A stretch of DNA of 6,186 bases, taken from positions 1 to 6,186 of the forward strand of contig JAEZBR010000028.1 of NCBI GenBank assembly GCA_023426935.1, written 5' to 3'. The translations under genes were made by a program, and so were the position numbers. Source of the DNA: Bacillota bacterium. Its GTDB lineage: Bacteria > Bacillota_I > Bacilli_A > Erysipelotrichales > Erysipelotrichaceae. This document shows, piece by piece, positions 1-6,145 of this stretch. The notes under the pieces were generated by a model. That model saw nothing but the letters and a program-made list of their open reading frames with translations. It did not search any database and was not told where the DNA came from. The number at the start of each line of letters is the position of its first letter. Position 1 is the first letter of the stretch.

Positions 1-107
1 AGGTTAAACAGTATATCGCCATTGACGATGTTAAATATGACCTAAAACTTCGCAATGCCCTCAACTTAATCAAAGATAAGGCGGTTGCTAAAGAAAAAGA
101 CGCCTAG
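1..107 (+). CDS. tig: Trigger factor, C-terminal end (5' part outside window)
   Basis: Reading from base 3 gives 34 codons ending in TAG at 105-107. The segment YDLKLRNALNLIKDKA resembles the end of Bacillota trigger factors, which close with a helix of the form DLKLRKTIDFLVENSK followed by a short charged tail; here the tail is Lys/Glu-rich and ends KEKDA. Trigger factor is the ribosome-associated chaperone and peptidyl-prolyl isomerase that meets nascent chains at the exit tunnel, and this segment belongs to its C-terminal substrate-binding domain. The context agrees: in Bacillus, tig lies just upstream of clpX, lon and ysxC/engB. The peptide is short, so the call rests on one matching helix plus gene order. 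Upstream sequence would settle it. Confidence 0.68.
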   Translation, partial: VKQYIAIDDVKYDLKLRNALNLIKDKAVAKEKDA

Positions 108-117
108 CGTCTTTTTT
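94..117 (+). terminator. Intrinsic terminator overlapping the tig stop codon
   Basis: A perfect 10-bp inverted repeat pairs 94-103 (AAAAAGACGC) with 107-116 (GCGTCTTTTT) around a three-base loop (104-106), and six T's run through 112-117. The GC core is GACGC/GCGTC. The stop codon TAG (105-107) sits in the loop and top of the stem, so a ribosome finishing tig would cover the hairpin. The A-run on the left mirrors the T-run on the right, so it could work in both directions. Only 11 bases separate it from the lon Shine-Dalgarno sequence. Confidence 0.8.
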
Positions 118-140
118 ACACCATAGACAGGAGGTATCGT

Positions 141-2480
141 ATGGAAGAAGCAAAAGTAAATTTTGTCACGAATGTATCCAATAATAGTTTGCCGACCGTT
201 TGTACTAAAGAGGTAGTCGTTTTTCCCAAAATGAATGCTTCGATTCAAATCGGACGGCAACAGAGTATTAAAGCTTTGGAAGTAGCCGATAAAGAGTATA
301 ACGGGAAAGTATTAGTCGTTTGTCAGCGTAATTTTGATGATGAAGTTTTAACTCAGGATTTAGTATATAAAATTGGCACTGTATGTCAGATTGAAAGCAA
401 ACGGCAGGATAATAACTTTATCCGGGTAATTGTTAAAGGTCTATATCGGGCCGAGATTAAAGATTTCAAACTCAACGACGGATATTATCTTTCGTCATGT
501 TTGAAATTGGATGATATTATGGGCGATGCCAAGATTGAAGCTTCATTAATCCGGCAGATTGCTAAAAGATTCGAACAGGTTATTGCTGGTGGGACTACGA
601 TTCCTAAGGCCGTCATCGAGCAATTAGCCCGCGGAACTGTTGCGCCTTTATTGGCGGATCAGTTCGGACAGAGTTTCCCATTGACCATAGAGAAACGTCA
701 GGAAATTTTGGAAGCGATTGAAGTAAACGAAAGACTGACTTTAGTTTTAGAAGATTTGGAGATCGAACAGCAGATGAATCAGATCGATCAGGAGATTTCC
801 GATAAGGTTAGGGAAAGAGTCGAAGACAGTCAGAAAGATTATTTCTTACGGGAAAAATTAAGAGTCATTAAGGAAGAGCTTGGTGATGTTCCTTCCCAAG
901 ATAACGATATCGATGGTTTACGTAAAAAGATGGAGACCAATCCTTATCCTGATCATGTCAAAGCTAAGATGAAGGAAGAACTGGATCGGTACGAAATGTT
1001 ACCGTCGACTTCCGGCGAAGCCAGTGTTCAAAGAACCTATTTGGATTGGTTATTTAAAGTACCTTGGTATACCCAGACGACCGATCAGACCGATTTAGGA
1101 AAGATTAAAGAAGTTTTGGATGAAGATCACTATGGCTTAAAGAAAGTCAAAGATCGGATTATGGAGTATATCGCCGTCAAGAATATGACGAATTCCTTAA
1201 AGGCACCAATCATTTGTTTAGTTGGTCCTCCAGGGGTTGGGAAAACATCTTTGACTAAATCGATTGCGAGAGCATTGGGACGGAAGTATGTCAAAGTTTC
1301 GTTAGGCGGCGTCAATGACGAAGCTGAAATCAGGGGACATCGCCGGACTTATTTAGGCAGTTTGCCAGGCCGAATCATTGAAGGAATGAAACGGGCAGGG
1401 GTAGTTAATCCGGTTTTCCTGATTGATGAATTGGATAAGATGTCTTCAGATTACAAGGGTGATCCGGCTAGTGCAATGTTGGAAGTTTTGGATCCCGAAC
1501 AGAATACTTTCTTTTCCGATCACTATTTGGAAGAACCTTATGATCTTTCTAAAGTTCTCTTTATTGCGACCGCAAATTATTTGGAAAATATTCCCCAGCC
1601 GCTAATCGATCGGTTGGAAATTATCGAAGTGCCTTCGTATACGGAAGAAGAGAAACTGCATATTGCCAAGGAGCATTTGATTGGTAAGCAGCTCAAAGAA
1701 AACGGACTCAAGGAGAGTCAATTCCATTTAAGCGATGACCAACTTATTTATCTGATCCGTTACTATACCCATGAATCAGGCGTCAGACAGTTGGAAAGAA
1801 TGATTGCTTCCTTATGCCGTAAGACGGTTTTGGCAATCCTTTCTGATAAGAAACACAGTGTTACGATTAATAAGAAACTGATTAATACTTGGTTAGGTAA
1901 AGAAATCTATTCTTACGGCGCCAAAGAGAAGAAGAATTTGGTTGGGGTCGCGACCGGCTTAGCTTATACGGCTTACGGCGGCGATATCTTGCCGATTGAA
2001 GTAACTTATTTTGAAGGTAAAGGTGCAGTGATTGTTACCGGACAGCTAGGTGATGTTATGAAAGAATCCGCGACGGTTGCCGTAGGGTACGTTAAATCAC
2101 ATGCGAAGGAATACGGGATTGATCCAGCCTTCTTTGAAAAGAAAGATATTCAGATCCATGTTCCGGAAGGCGCCGTACCTAAGGATGGGCCTAGTGCGGG
2201 GATTACTTTAACCACCGCGATCATTTCCGCTTTGACTTCTCGGCCGGTACATTCCGATCTGGCAATGACCGGTGAAGTTACCCTGACCGGTAATGTCTTA
2301 CCGATTGGCGGGCTGAAAGAAAAGAGTATGGCCGCGCATCGTTCGGGTATTGCCCAGATTATTATCCCGAAGAAAAATCTTCGCGATATGGATGAGATTC
2401 CGCAGAGTGTCAAAGACAACACGACCTTTATTCCGGTCGAAAATATGTCTCAGGTAATCAAGGCGGCCATTGTAAAATAA
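141..2480 (+). CDS. lon: ATP-dependent Lon protease (LonA type)
   Basis: Full-length cytosolic Lon of 779 residues, close to the 774-784 usual for LonA. It is a homo-oligomeric AAA+ serine protease that unfolds and degrades misfolded and regulatory proteins. In order: an N-terminal substrate-recognition domain (about 15-210), a helical linker with the conserved YFLREKLRVIKEELGD stretch (from 234), the AAA+ module (about 320-590) with Walker A GPPGVGKT (362-369, Lys368), Walker B FLIDELD (Asp429, Glu430) and sensor-1 ATAN, then the protease domain with catalytic Ser685 in GPSAG and Lys728 in GGLKEK. The Ser-Lys spacing of 43 equals that of E. coli Lon (S679/K722). The ATG at 141 is chosen because AGGAGG (129-134) lies 6 nt upstream. 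No promoter is evident between the tig terminator and this start, so transcription must come through the terminator or from further upstream. No CIRCE or CtsR operator is visible in the window. No frameshift or missing key residue was seen. Confidence 0.98.
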   Translation: MEEAKVNFVTNVSNNSLPTVCTKEVVVFPKMNASIQIGRQQSIKALEVADKEYNGKVLVVCQRNFDDEVLTQDLVYKIGTVCQIESKRQDNNFIRVIVKGLYRAEIKDFKLNDGYYLSSCLKLDDIMGDAKIEASLIRQIAKRFEQVIAGGTTIPKAVIEQLARGTVAPLLADQFGQSFPLTIEKRQEILEAIEVNERLTLVLEDLEIEQQMNQIDQEISDKVRERVEDSQKDYFLREKLRVIKEELGDVPSQDNDIDGLRKKMETNPYPDHVKAKMKEELDRYEMLPSTSGEASVQRTYLDWLFKVPWYTQTTDQTDLGKIKEVLDEDHYGLKKVKDRIMEYIAVKNMTNSLKAPIICLVGPPGVGKTSLTKSIARALGRKYVKVSLGGVNDEAEIRGHRRTYLGSLPGRIIEGMKRAGVVNPVFLIDELDKMSSDYKGDPASAMLEVLDPEQNTFFSDHYLEEPYDLSKVLFIATANYLENIPQPLIDRLEIIEVPSYTEEEKLHIAKEHLIGKQLKENGLKESQFHLSDDQLIYLIRYYTHESGVRQLERMIASLCRKTVLAILSDKKHSVTINKKLINTWLGKEIYSYGAKEKKNLVGVATGLAYTAYGGDILPIEVTYFEGKGAVIVTGQLGDVMKESATVAVGYVKSHAKEYGIDPAFFEKKDIQIHVPEGAVPKDGPSAGITLTTAIISALTSRPVHSDLAMTGEVTLTGNVLPIGGLKEKSMAAHRSGIAQIIIPKKNLRDMDEIPQSVKDNTTFIPVENMSQVIKAAIVK

Positions 2481-2490
2481 TGGCCTACTT
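2460..2490 (+). promoter_or_regulatory. Hairpin enclosing the engB start codon at the lon/engB overlap
   Basis: A perfect 7-bp inverted repeat pairs GGCCATT (2465-2471) with AATGGCC (2479-2485). A further AAG/CTT helix (2460-2462 with 2488-2490) lies below a 2x2 internal loop. The engB ATG (2480-2482) is inside the right arm, and the only Shine-Dalgarno-like bases, AAGG at 2460-2463, are in the lower left arm, 16 nt from the ATG. The lon stop codon (2478-2480) is at the loop edge. A ribosome terminating lon would open the hairpin, which fits termination-reinitiation coupling. The fold is seen by eye only; no folding energy was computed. Confidence 0.55.
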
Positions 2491-3064
2491 TGATTGCCGT
2501 AAGGTCATTACTACCGGGAACCTGACCCAATGGCCAAAGGATGACCAACCGGAAGTTTTATTAGTCGGTCGTTCGAATACCGGTAAGAGTTCTTTGATTA
2601 ATACTTTAACCAATCGGAAGAACTTAGCTTATGTGGGAAAGACCCCGGGTAAAACTAGATTATTGAATTTTTATGAAATGTCTGACGGGTTTCGCTTAGT
2701 TGATTCTCCGGGTTATGGTTATGCGGAGAATGACCGGAAGAGATTAAATGATTTTTCGACCCTGATGGAAGATTATCTAGATCAAAGAAAAGGTTGTAAA
2801 GGAATTTTATTATTGGTGGACTGTCGCCGAGAGATGCGGGAAGATGAAGATTTGATTATCAAACTTGCTAAACATTATCAACTGCCGTTTCTGATTGTCC
2901 TGACCAAAATCGATAAGGTTAATCTTAATCAGGCCAAAATGATACCGGATAAAATTAGCAATCAAACCGGAATTAAGGCTGGACGGATTATCTTGACTTC
3001 TTCCGAGACAAAATTCGGTATCGATAATCTAATTTCCCGAATTACTTCTTTAGTTAATAATTGA
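2480..3064 (+). CDS. engB: Ribosome biogenesis GTP-binding protein EngB (YsxC/YihA)
   Basis: A 194-residue single-domain TRAFAC GTPase, the usual size for EngB/YsxC (about 195-210). It is required for late assembly of the 50S ribosomal subunit. All G motifs are visible: G1 GRSNTGKS (30-37), G2 threonine in GKTPGKTR (53-60), G3 DSPGYGYA (75-82), G4 TKID (142-145) and G5 TSS (173-175). GRSNxGKS and DxPGYGYA are signatures that separate EngB from Era, Der and Obg. The ATG at 2480 overlaps the lon TAA by one base, and about 10 residues precede the conserved ITTGNLTQWP segment, as in homologues. There is no strong Shine-Dalgarno sequence, so translation is probably coupled to lon. lon followed by engB is the Bacillus order (lonA-ysxC). 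No intrinsic terminator follows: the stop codon lies inside the -35 element of the valS promoter, and lon-engB transcripts would run into the T-box leader. Confidence 0.97.
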   Translation: MAYFDCRKVITTGNLTQWPKDDQPEVLLVGRSNTGKSSLINTLTNRKNLAYVGKTPGKTRLLNFYEMSDGFRLVDSPGYGYAENDRKRLNDFSTLMEDYLDQRKGCKGILLLVDCRREMREDEDLIIKLAKHYQLPFLIVLTKIDKVNLNQAKMIPDKISNQTGIKAGRIILTSSETKFGIDNLISRITSLVNN

Positions 3065-3089
3065 CTTAATTAATCAAAACTGTAATAAT
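3061..3089 (+). promoter_or_regulatory. Sigma-A-type promoter of the valS T-box transcript
   Basis: TTGACT (3061-3066, 5 of 6 consensus) and AATAAT (3084-3089, 5 of 6) are separated by exactly 17 bp, with an extended -10 TG at 3081-3082. The predicted start, about 3095-3097, falls right at the first helix of the T-box Stem I, which supports the assignment. The engB stop codon TGA (3062-3064) lies within the -35 hexamer. Confidence 0.75.
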
Positions 3090-3268
3090 CTTTCTAGCGT
3101 TAGATCTAGGAAGAGTAAGAAACTTTAGTACTCAAAGAAACCTGCGAAGTGTTGAAAGCAGGGGCTTAGTTTCCCGAAGGTAGCCTAGAGAGCTGAATTG
3201 ATAAGTAAATAGTCAATTCCGGAAACTGTCCGTTATCAGGCAATAAGGGAATAGAGATATTCTAAATT

Positions 3269-3294
3269 AAGGTGGTACCACGTAAAACGTCCTT
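3269..3294 (+). promoter_or_regulatory. T-box sequence and antiterminator helix
   Basis: AAGGTGGTACCACG (3269-3282) matches the T-box core AAGGGUGGNACCGCG. In the antiterminator, AAGG (3269-3272) pairs with CCTT (3291-3294) and ACG (3280-3282) with CGT (3288-3290), leaving the seven-base bulge TGGTACC (3273-3279). UGGU in the bulge pairs with the tRNA 3' end ACCA, so the discriminator base must be A, as in bacterial tRNA-Val. Bases 3288-3292 are shared with the terminator stem, so the two folds exclude each other. Confidence 0.93.
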
Positions 3295-3309
3295 GGCGGA
3301 CGTTTTTTT
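3284..3309 (+). terminator. T-box-controlled intrinsic terminator before valS
   Basis: AAAACGTCC (3284-3292) pairs perfectly with GGACGTTTT (3298-3306) around a five-base loop (3293-3297). Seven T's run from 3303 to 3309. Its left arm is the right arm of the antiterminator. It ends 14 bases before the valS ATG, just ahead of the Shine-Dalgarno sequence, so the default outcome without uncharged tRNA is termination before valS. Confidence 0.93.
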
Positions 3310-3323
3310 ATTGGGAGGGTCAA

Positions 3324-5930
3324 ATGAACGAACTAGAGAAGAAGTATGATCACCAAGCAGTTGAAGAAGGAATTTATGATCAATGGGTCAAGAAAGGATA
3401 TTTTACGGCCGGTGATTTAGCCAAGAAGCCATATTGTGTGGTAATTCCGCCCCCAAATGTTACCGGGAAATTACATGTCGGACATGCCTGGGACAACACG
3501 CTGCAGGATATCATTATTCGCTATAAGCGGATGGAAGGTTACGATACCTTATTTTTACCGGGAACCGATCATGCGGCAATTGCGACCGAAGCAAAAGTCG
3601 TTGACCGTTTGAAAAGTCAGGGCATAAATAAATACGAATTAGGTCGGGAAGGCTTCTTAAAAGCTGCTTGGAACTGGAAAGAAGAATATGCCCAAAAGAT
3701 CCATGAACAATGGGGGCAGATTGGTAATTCTTTGGATTACACCCGGGAACGCTTTACTTTGGATGAAGGAATGGCCAAAGCAGTCAACAAAGTCTTCGTA
3801 ACTTTGTATAACGAAGGCTTGATTTATCGGGGGGAAAGAATAATCAACTGGGATCCGGTCGCTAAGACCGCATTATCCAATATTGAAGTAATTCATAAGG
3901 ATACCGAAGGTGCAATGTATTATTTTAATTATACCATCCAAGAAACCGGAGAAGATTTAACTGTCGCTACGACTAGACCGGAAACGATGTTCGGCGATGT
4001 TTGCGTGGTGGTTCATCCGGATGATGAACGATATAAACATTTAGTGGGTAAGCATGCGATTAATCCGGCTAACGATCAGCCTTTAATCATTATTACCGAT
4101 CCTTATATCGACATCAGTTTTGGGACCGGAGCAATGAAATGCACCCCTGCTCATGATCCCAATGATTTTCTAATCGGTGAAAAGAATCATCTGCCAAAGC
4201 CTATTTGTATTAATCCGGACGGCACGATGAATGAATTGGCTGGGGAATTTAAAGATGAAGATCGTTTTGTCTGCCGGGAACACCTGGTTGAAAAAATCAA
4301 ACAGAAGGGTAAACTGATCAAGATTGAGAAGATCGTTCACCCGGTAGGACACAGTGAAAGAACCGATGCGATTGTAGAACCTTACCTTTCTAAGCAATGG
4401 TTCGTTAAAATGAAACCTTTGGCTCAAGAGGTTTTAGATGATCAAAAAGATCCAAAGAAGAAAATTAATTTCTATCCCGAAAGATTTGAACATACTTTTG
4501 TTCAATGGTTAGAGAATATCGAAGATTGGTGTATCTCTAGACAGCTTTGGTGGGGACATCGGATTCCGGCTTGGTATAAGAACGATTCGGATGAGATCTA
4601 TGTCGGGGAGAAAGCACCGCAAGACAAAGAAAATTGGTATCAGGATGAAGACGTCTTAGACACTTGGTTCTCCAGTGCTTTATGGCCGTTTGCGACTTTA
4701 GGCTGGCCAGAAGATACTGATGATTTTAAGCGTTACTATCCGACTGATTGTATGATTACCGGCTATGATATTTTAACTTTCTGGGTTGTCAGAATGGCTT
4801 TCCAGGGCAAACACTTTACCGGTAAGGAACCTTTCAAAGATGTTCTTATTCATGGTCTAGTTCGGGATGAACAAGGCCGTAAGATGACGAAGTCTTTAGG
4901 GAACGGAATTGATCCTTTGGCAGAAATCTCATTATATGGTGCCGATGCGTTAAGACTATTCTTATCGACTAATTCAACCCCGGGACAAGATATTCGTTAT
5001 GTCCGGGAAAAAGTTGAAGCGGCCTGGAATTTCTTAAATAAAATCTGGAATGCGAGTAGGTTTACTTTAATGAACTTGGGTGATTTCCAATTATACGATG
5101 TTTCTTTGGATAATCTCTCGTTGATTGATCGTTGGATTCTCAATAAGTTGAATGAGACGATCTCTGCGGTCAATAAAGAAATGAATCGCTATGAATTTGC
5201 GATTGCGGCGGGAAAGCTGAACGATTTTGCGTGGGAAAATTTCTGTGATTGGTATCTGGAATTAGTTAAGTCTAACTTGCAGAGTTCTGATCCGCAGATC
5301 GTTATTTCGGCCAAGAGTACTTTGTTAACGGTTTTAACCGCAATTATTAAGATGCTGCATCCGTTCTCACCCTTTATTACCGAGAGATTATTTCAGGCGA
5401 TTCCTCATAACGGAGAAACGATCTGTCTGGCAAAATGGCCTAAGCCGATCTCCGGAATTAAAACCGACGATTTGGAAGAAGTCGATCAATTAATCTCGAT
5501 GATTAAAACGACACGTCAAATTAGAGTTGATTATAATCTGAAACCGAGTGTTCAGCTTCCGGCGCTGATTTTAGATCCGCAGGGGAATGAGCTTAAGCTT
5601 AATGCGGAGATTAAGGGAATGTTGTTAAACTTTGCTAAAACCGAGGTTGTAACCGAATTGAATGGGGAAACTTTGAAACGGCCAATCTTGGCAGGAAGCT
5701 TAGAAGTTTCAACAACCAGCTTATATGACAAAGCAGAAGAATTAGCCCGAATTTCGAAGGAAGCCGATAAACTGAAGTTCGAAATCGAACGTAGTGAAAA
5801 GATGCTAAGTAATCCGGGATTCGTGAATAAAGCTCCGGCGGAAAAGATTGCCGAAGAAAAGGATAAATTAGAAAAGAATAAGCTGCAGGCCAAGATTGTT
5901 AATGACCGTTTAGCACAATTGAAGGACTAA
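3324..5930 (+). CDS. valS: Valyl-tRNA synthetase
   Basis: Class Ia aminoacyl-tRNA synthetase that attaches valine to tRNA-Val in the cytosol, 868 residues against about 880 in Bacillus. Visible features: HIGH motif as HVGH (51-54) after PPPNVTGKL, GTDHAAIATE (80-89), the CP1 editing domain with TTRPETMFGD (216-225) and AHDPNDF (276-282) that clears mischarged threonine, DWCISRQLWWGHRIPAW (401-417), DVLDTWFSSALWPF (443-456), KMSKS as KMTKS (520-524), a helical anticodon-binding domain from about 600, and a Lys/Glu-rich C-terminal coiled coil (about 804-868) that is typical of ValRS and contacts the tRNA. The C-terminal arm and TTRPETMFGD set it apart from IleRS and LeuRS. The ATG at 3324 has GGAGG (3314-3318) 5 nt upstream. 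Expression is under the T-box leader directly upstream. No folC follows, unlike Bacillus; an rRNA operon promoter comes next. No clear intrinsic terminator follows the stop codon. Confidence 0.98.
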   Translation: MNELEKKYDHQAVEEGIYDQWVKKGYFTAGDLAKKPYCVVIPPPNVTGKLHVGHAWDNTLQDIIIRYKRMEGYDTLFLPGTDHAAIATEAKVVDRLKSQGINKYELGREGFLKAAWNWKEEYAQKIHEQWGQIGNSLDYTRERFTLDEGMAKAVNKVFVTLYNEGLIYRGERIINWDPVAKTALSNIEVIHKDTEGAMYYFNYTIQETGEDLTVATTRPETMFGDVCVVVHPDDERYKHLVGKHAINPANDQPLIIITDPYIDISFGTGAMKCTPAHDPNDFLIGEKNHLPKPICINPDGTMNELAGEFKDEDRFVCREHLVEKIKQKGKLIKIEKIVHPVGHSERTDAIVEPYLSKQWFVKMKPLAQEVLDDQKDPKKKINFYPERFEHTFVQWLENIEDWCISRQLWWGHRIPAWYKNDSDEIYVGEKAPQDKENWYQDEDVLDTWFSSALWPFATLGWPEDTDDFKRYYPTDCMITGYDILTFWVVRMAFQGKHFTGKEPFKDVLIHGLVRDEQGRKMTKSLGNGIDPLAEISLYGADALRLFLSTNSTPGQDIRYVREKVEAAWNFLNKIWNASRFTLMNLGDFQLYDVSLDNLSLIDRWILNKLNETISAVNKEMNRYEFAIAAGKLNDFAWENFCDWYLELVKSNLQSSDPQIVISAKSTLLTVLTAIIKMLHPFSPFITERLFQAIPHNGETICLAKWPKPISGIKTDDLEEVDQLISMIKTTRQIRVDYNLKPSVQLPALILDPQGNELKLNAEIKGMLLNFAKTEVVTELNGETLKRPILAGSLEVSTTSLYDKAEELARISKEADKLKFEIERSEKMLSNPGFVNKAPAEKIAEEKDKLEKNKLQAKIVNDRLAQLKD

Positions 5931-5939
5931 AAGACTGAT

Positions 5940-6020
5940 TCGGCATTGTCAAGAAGTGACATTTACGAAAAAAAAGTAAAAAAAGTGAAAGTTTTTGAAA
6001 AAAGTTGTTGACAGTGCCGA
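5940..6020. repeat. 13-bp inverted repeat flanking the A-tract region, right arm covering the rRNA promoter -35
   Basis: TCGGCATTGTCAA (5940-5952) is the reverse complement of TTGACAGTGCCGA (6008-6020) except at one position, T5946 against G6014, which would be a G·U pair in RNA. The spacer is 55 bp. In RNA the pairing could extend outward to 5936/6024 with wobble pairs. The right arm contains the whole TTGACA -35 hexamer. The left arm also has a short local partner: TGTCA (5947-5951) and TGACA (5957-5961) form a 5-bp hairpin. No long T-run follows either fold, so this is not a convincing valS terminator. Function unknown. Confidence 0.7.
5968..6003 (+). promoter_or_regulatory. Phased A-tracts / UP-element region of the rRNA promoter
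   Basis: A-runs begin at 5968 (8 A), 5978 (7 A), 5988 (3 A, followed by a T-run at 5992-5996) and 5998 (6 A), that is at exact 10-bp intervals, ending four bases before the -35 hexamer. A-tracts in helical phase bend DNA, and A/T-rich DNA at about -40 to -60 is where the RNA polymerase alpha C-terminal domains bind at rRNA promoters. The role is inferred from position and composition. Confidence 0.75.
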
Positions 6021-6037
6021 GTTGCTTTTGGTATATT
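6008..6037 (+). promoter_or_regulatory. Strong promoter of the downstream rRNA operon
   Basis: Perfect -35 TTGACA (6008-6013), an 18-bp spacer, and -10 TATATT (6032-6037, 5 of 6) with an extended -10 TG at 6029-6030. The predicted start is near 6043-6044, at the foot of the first leader hairpin. The A-tract UP-like region upstream and the boxA downstream identify it as an rRNA-type promoter rather than a generic one. I see no second tandem promoter in the window. Confidence 0.88.
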
Positions 6038-6043
6038 AATTGA

Positions 6044-6078
6044 GCACACGCTTTGTGTGCGATCGTTCTTTGAAAACC
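6044..6078 (+). promoter_or_regulatory. boxB-like hairpin and boxA antitermination site
   Basis: GCACAC (6044-6049) pairs with GTGTGC (6055-6060) around a five-base loop. It is followed by GTTCTTTGAAAAC (6065-6077), which matches the boxA of Bacillus rRNA leaders (TGTTCTTTGAAAACT) and corresponds to E. coli boxA TGCTCTTTAACAA. boxA RNA is bound by NusB-NusE (S10) and makes polymerase on rRNA genes resistant to Rho and pausing. The hairpin sits where boxB lies in known leaders. Confidence 0.82.
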
Positions 6079-6145
6079 AGTGCAGAAATATACGTCAATT
6101 CTGAAAAGGAAATGAATATATCTAAGCGACTAATAAATTAAAGAT

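Larger units (their letters stand above)
3095..3309 (+). promoter_or_regulatory. T-box riboswitch (tRNA-Val-sensing leader) of valS
   Basis: A transcriptional T-box leader. Stem I: a basal AGC/GCU helix (3096-3098 with 3192-3194), a possible kink-turn (3099-3105 opposite AGA 3189-3191), then CTAGG/CCTAG (3106-3110 with 3184-3188). Next comes the specifier loop, with AAGAGTA (3111-3117, the AGUA S-turn motif) facing CCGAAGGTAG (3174-3183), then GAAAC/GTTTC (3119-3123 with 3169-3173), and an apical CCTGC/GCAGG hairpin (3141-3145 with 3158-3162) whose loop holds a GNUG motif, GTTG (3151-3154). The likely specifier is GUA (3180-3182), a valine codon followed by a purine. Stem II is GAATTGA/TCAATTC (3195-3201 with 3213-3219). 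An F-box-like CCGTTATC lies at 3230-3237. Antiterminator and terminator follow. Binding of uncharged tRNA-Val should favour the antiterminator and switch valS on. Architecture and motifs follow the Oceanobacillus glyQ type. The helices were paired by eye. Confidence 0.95.

Noticed and set aside
22..48. TTGACG ... TAAAAC as a lon promoter inside tig
   Set aside because: The spacer is only 15 bp with a 4-of-6 -10 (17 bp gives 3 of 6), and its transcript would still meet the terminator at 94-117.
66..260. Minus-strand open frame across the tig/lon junction
   Set aside because: It runs through the terminator and the lon 5' end, and its Phe-rich stretch comes from the A-runs read in reverse; no supporting start signal.
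2150..2422. Minus-strand open frame of 90 codons inside lon
   Set aside because: It lies over the highly conserved Lon protease domain with no plausible protein family or ribosome binding site; it is a shadow of lon. The same applies to the other antisense frames within lon and valS and to the +1-frame stretch at 1423-1605.
3123..3137. CTTT/AAAG local hairpin within Stem I as a separate element
   Set aside because: Only four A/T-rich pairs; more simply part of the mid-Stem I region between the specifier loop and the apical hairpin.
3228..3230. GTC valine codon in ACTGTCCG as the T-box specifier
   Set aside because: It lies downstream of the closing strand of Stem I, between stem II and the F-box-like CCGTTATC. 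The AGUA-facing internal loop with GAAGGTAG is elsewhere, so GTC here is not in a specifier position.
5924..5952. Minus-strand promoter starting from TTGACA in the left arm of the dyad
   Set aside because: No TATAAT-like hexamer occurs 16-18 bp further on the minus strand.
5947..5964. TGTCA-AGAAG-TGACA hairpin plus TTT as the valS terminator
   Set aside because: The stem has only five pairs with little GC and just three T's follow, below what I would accept as an intrinsic terminator.
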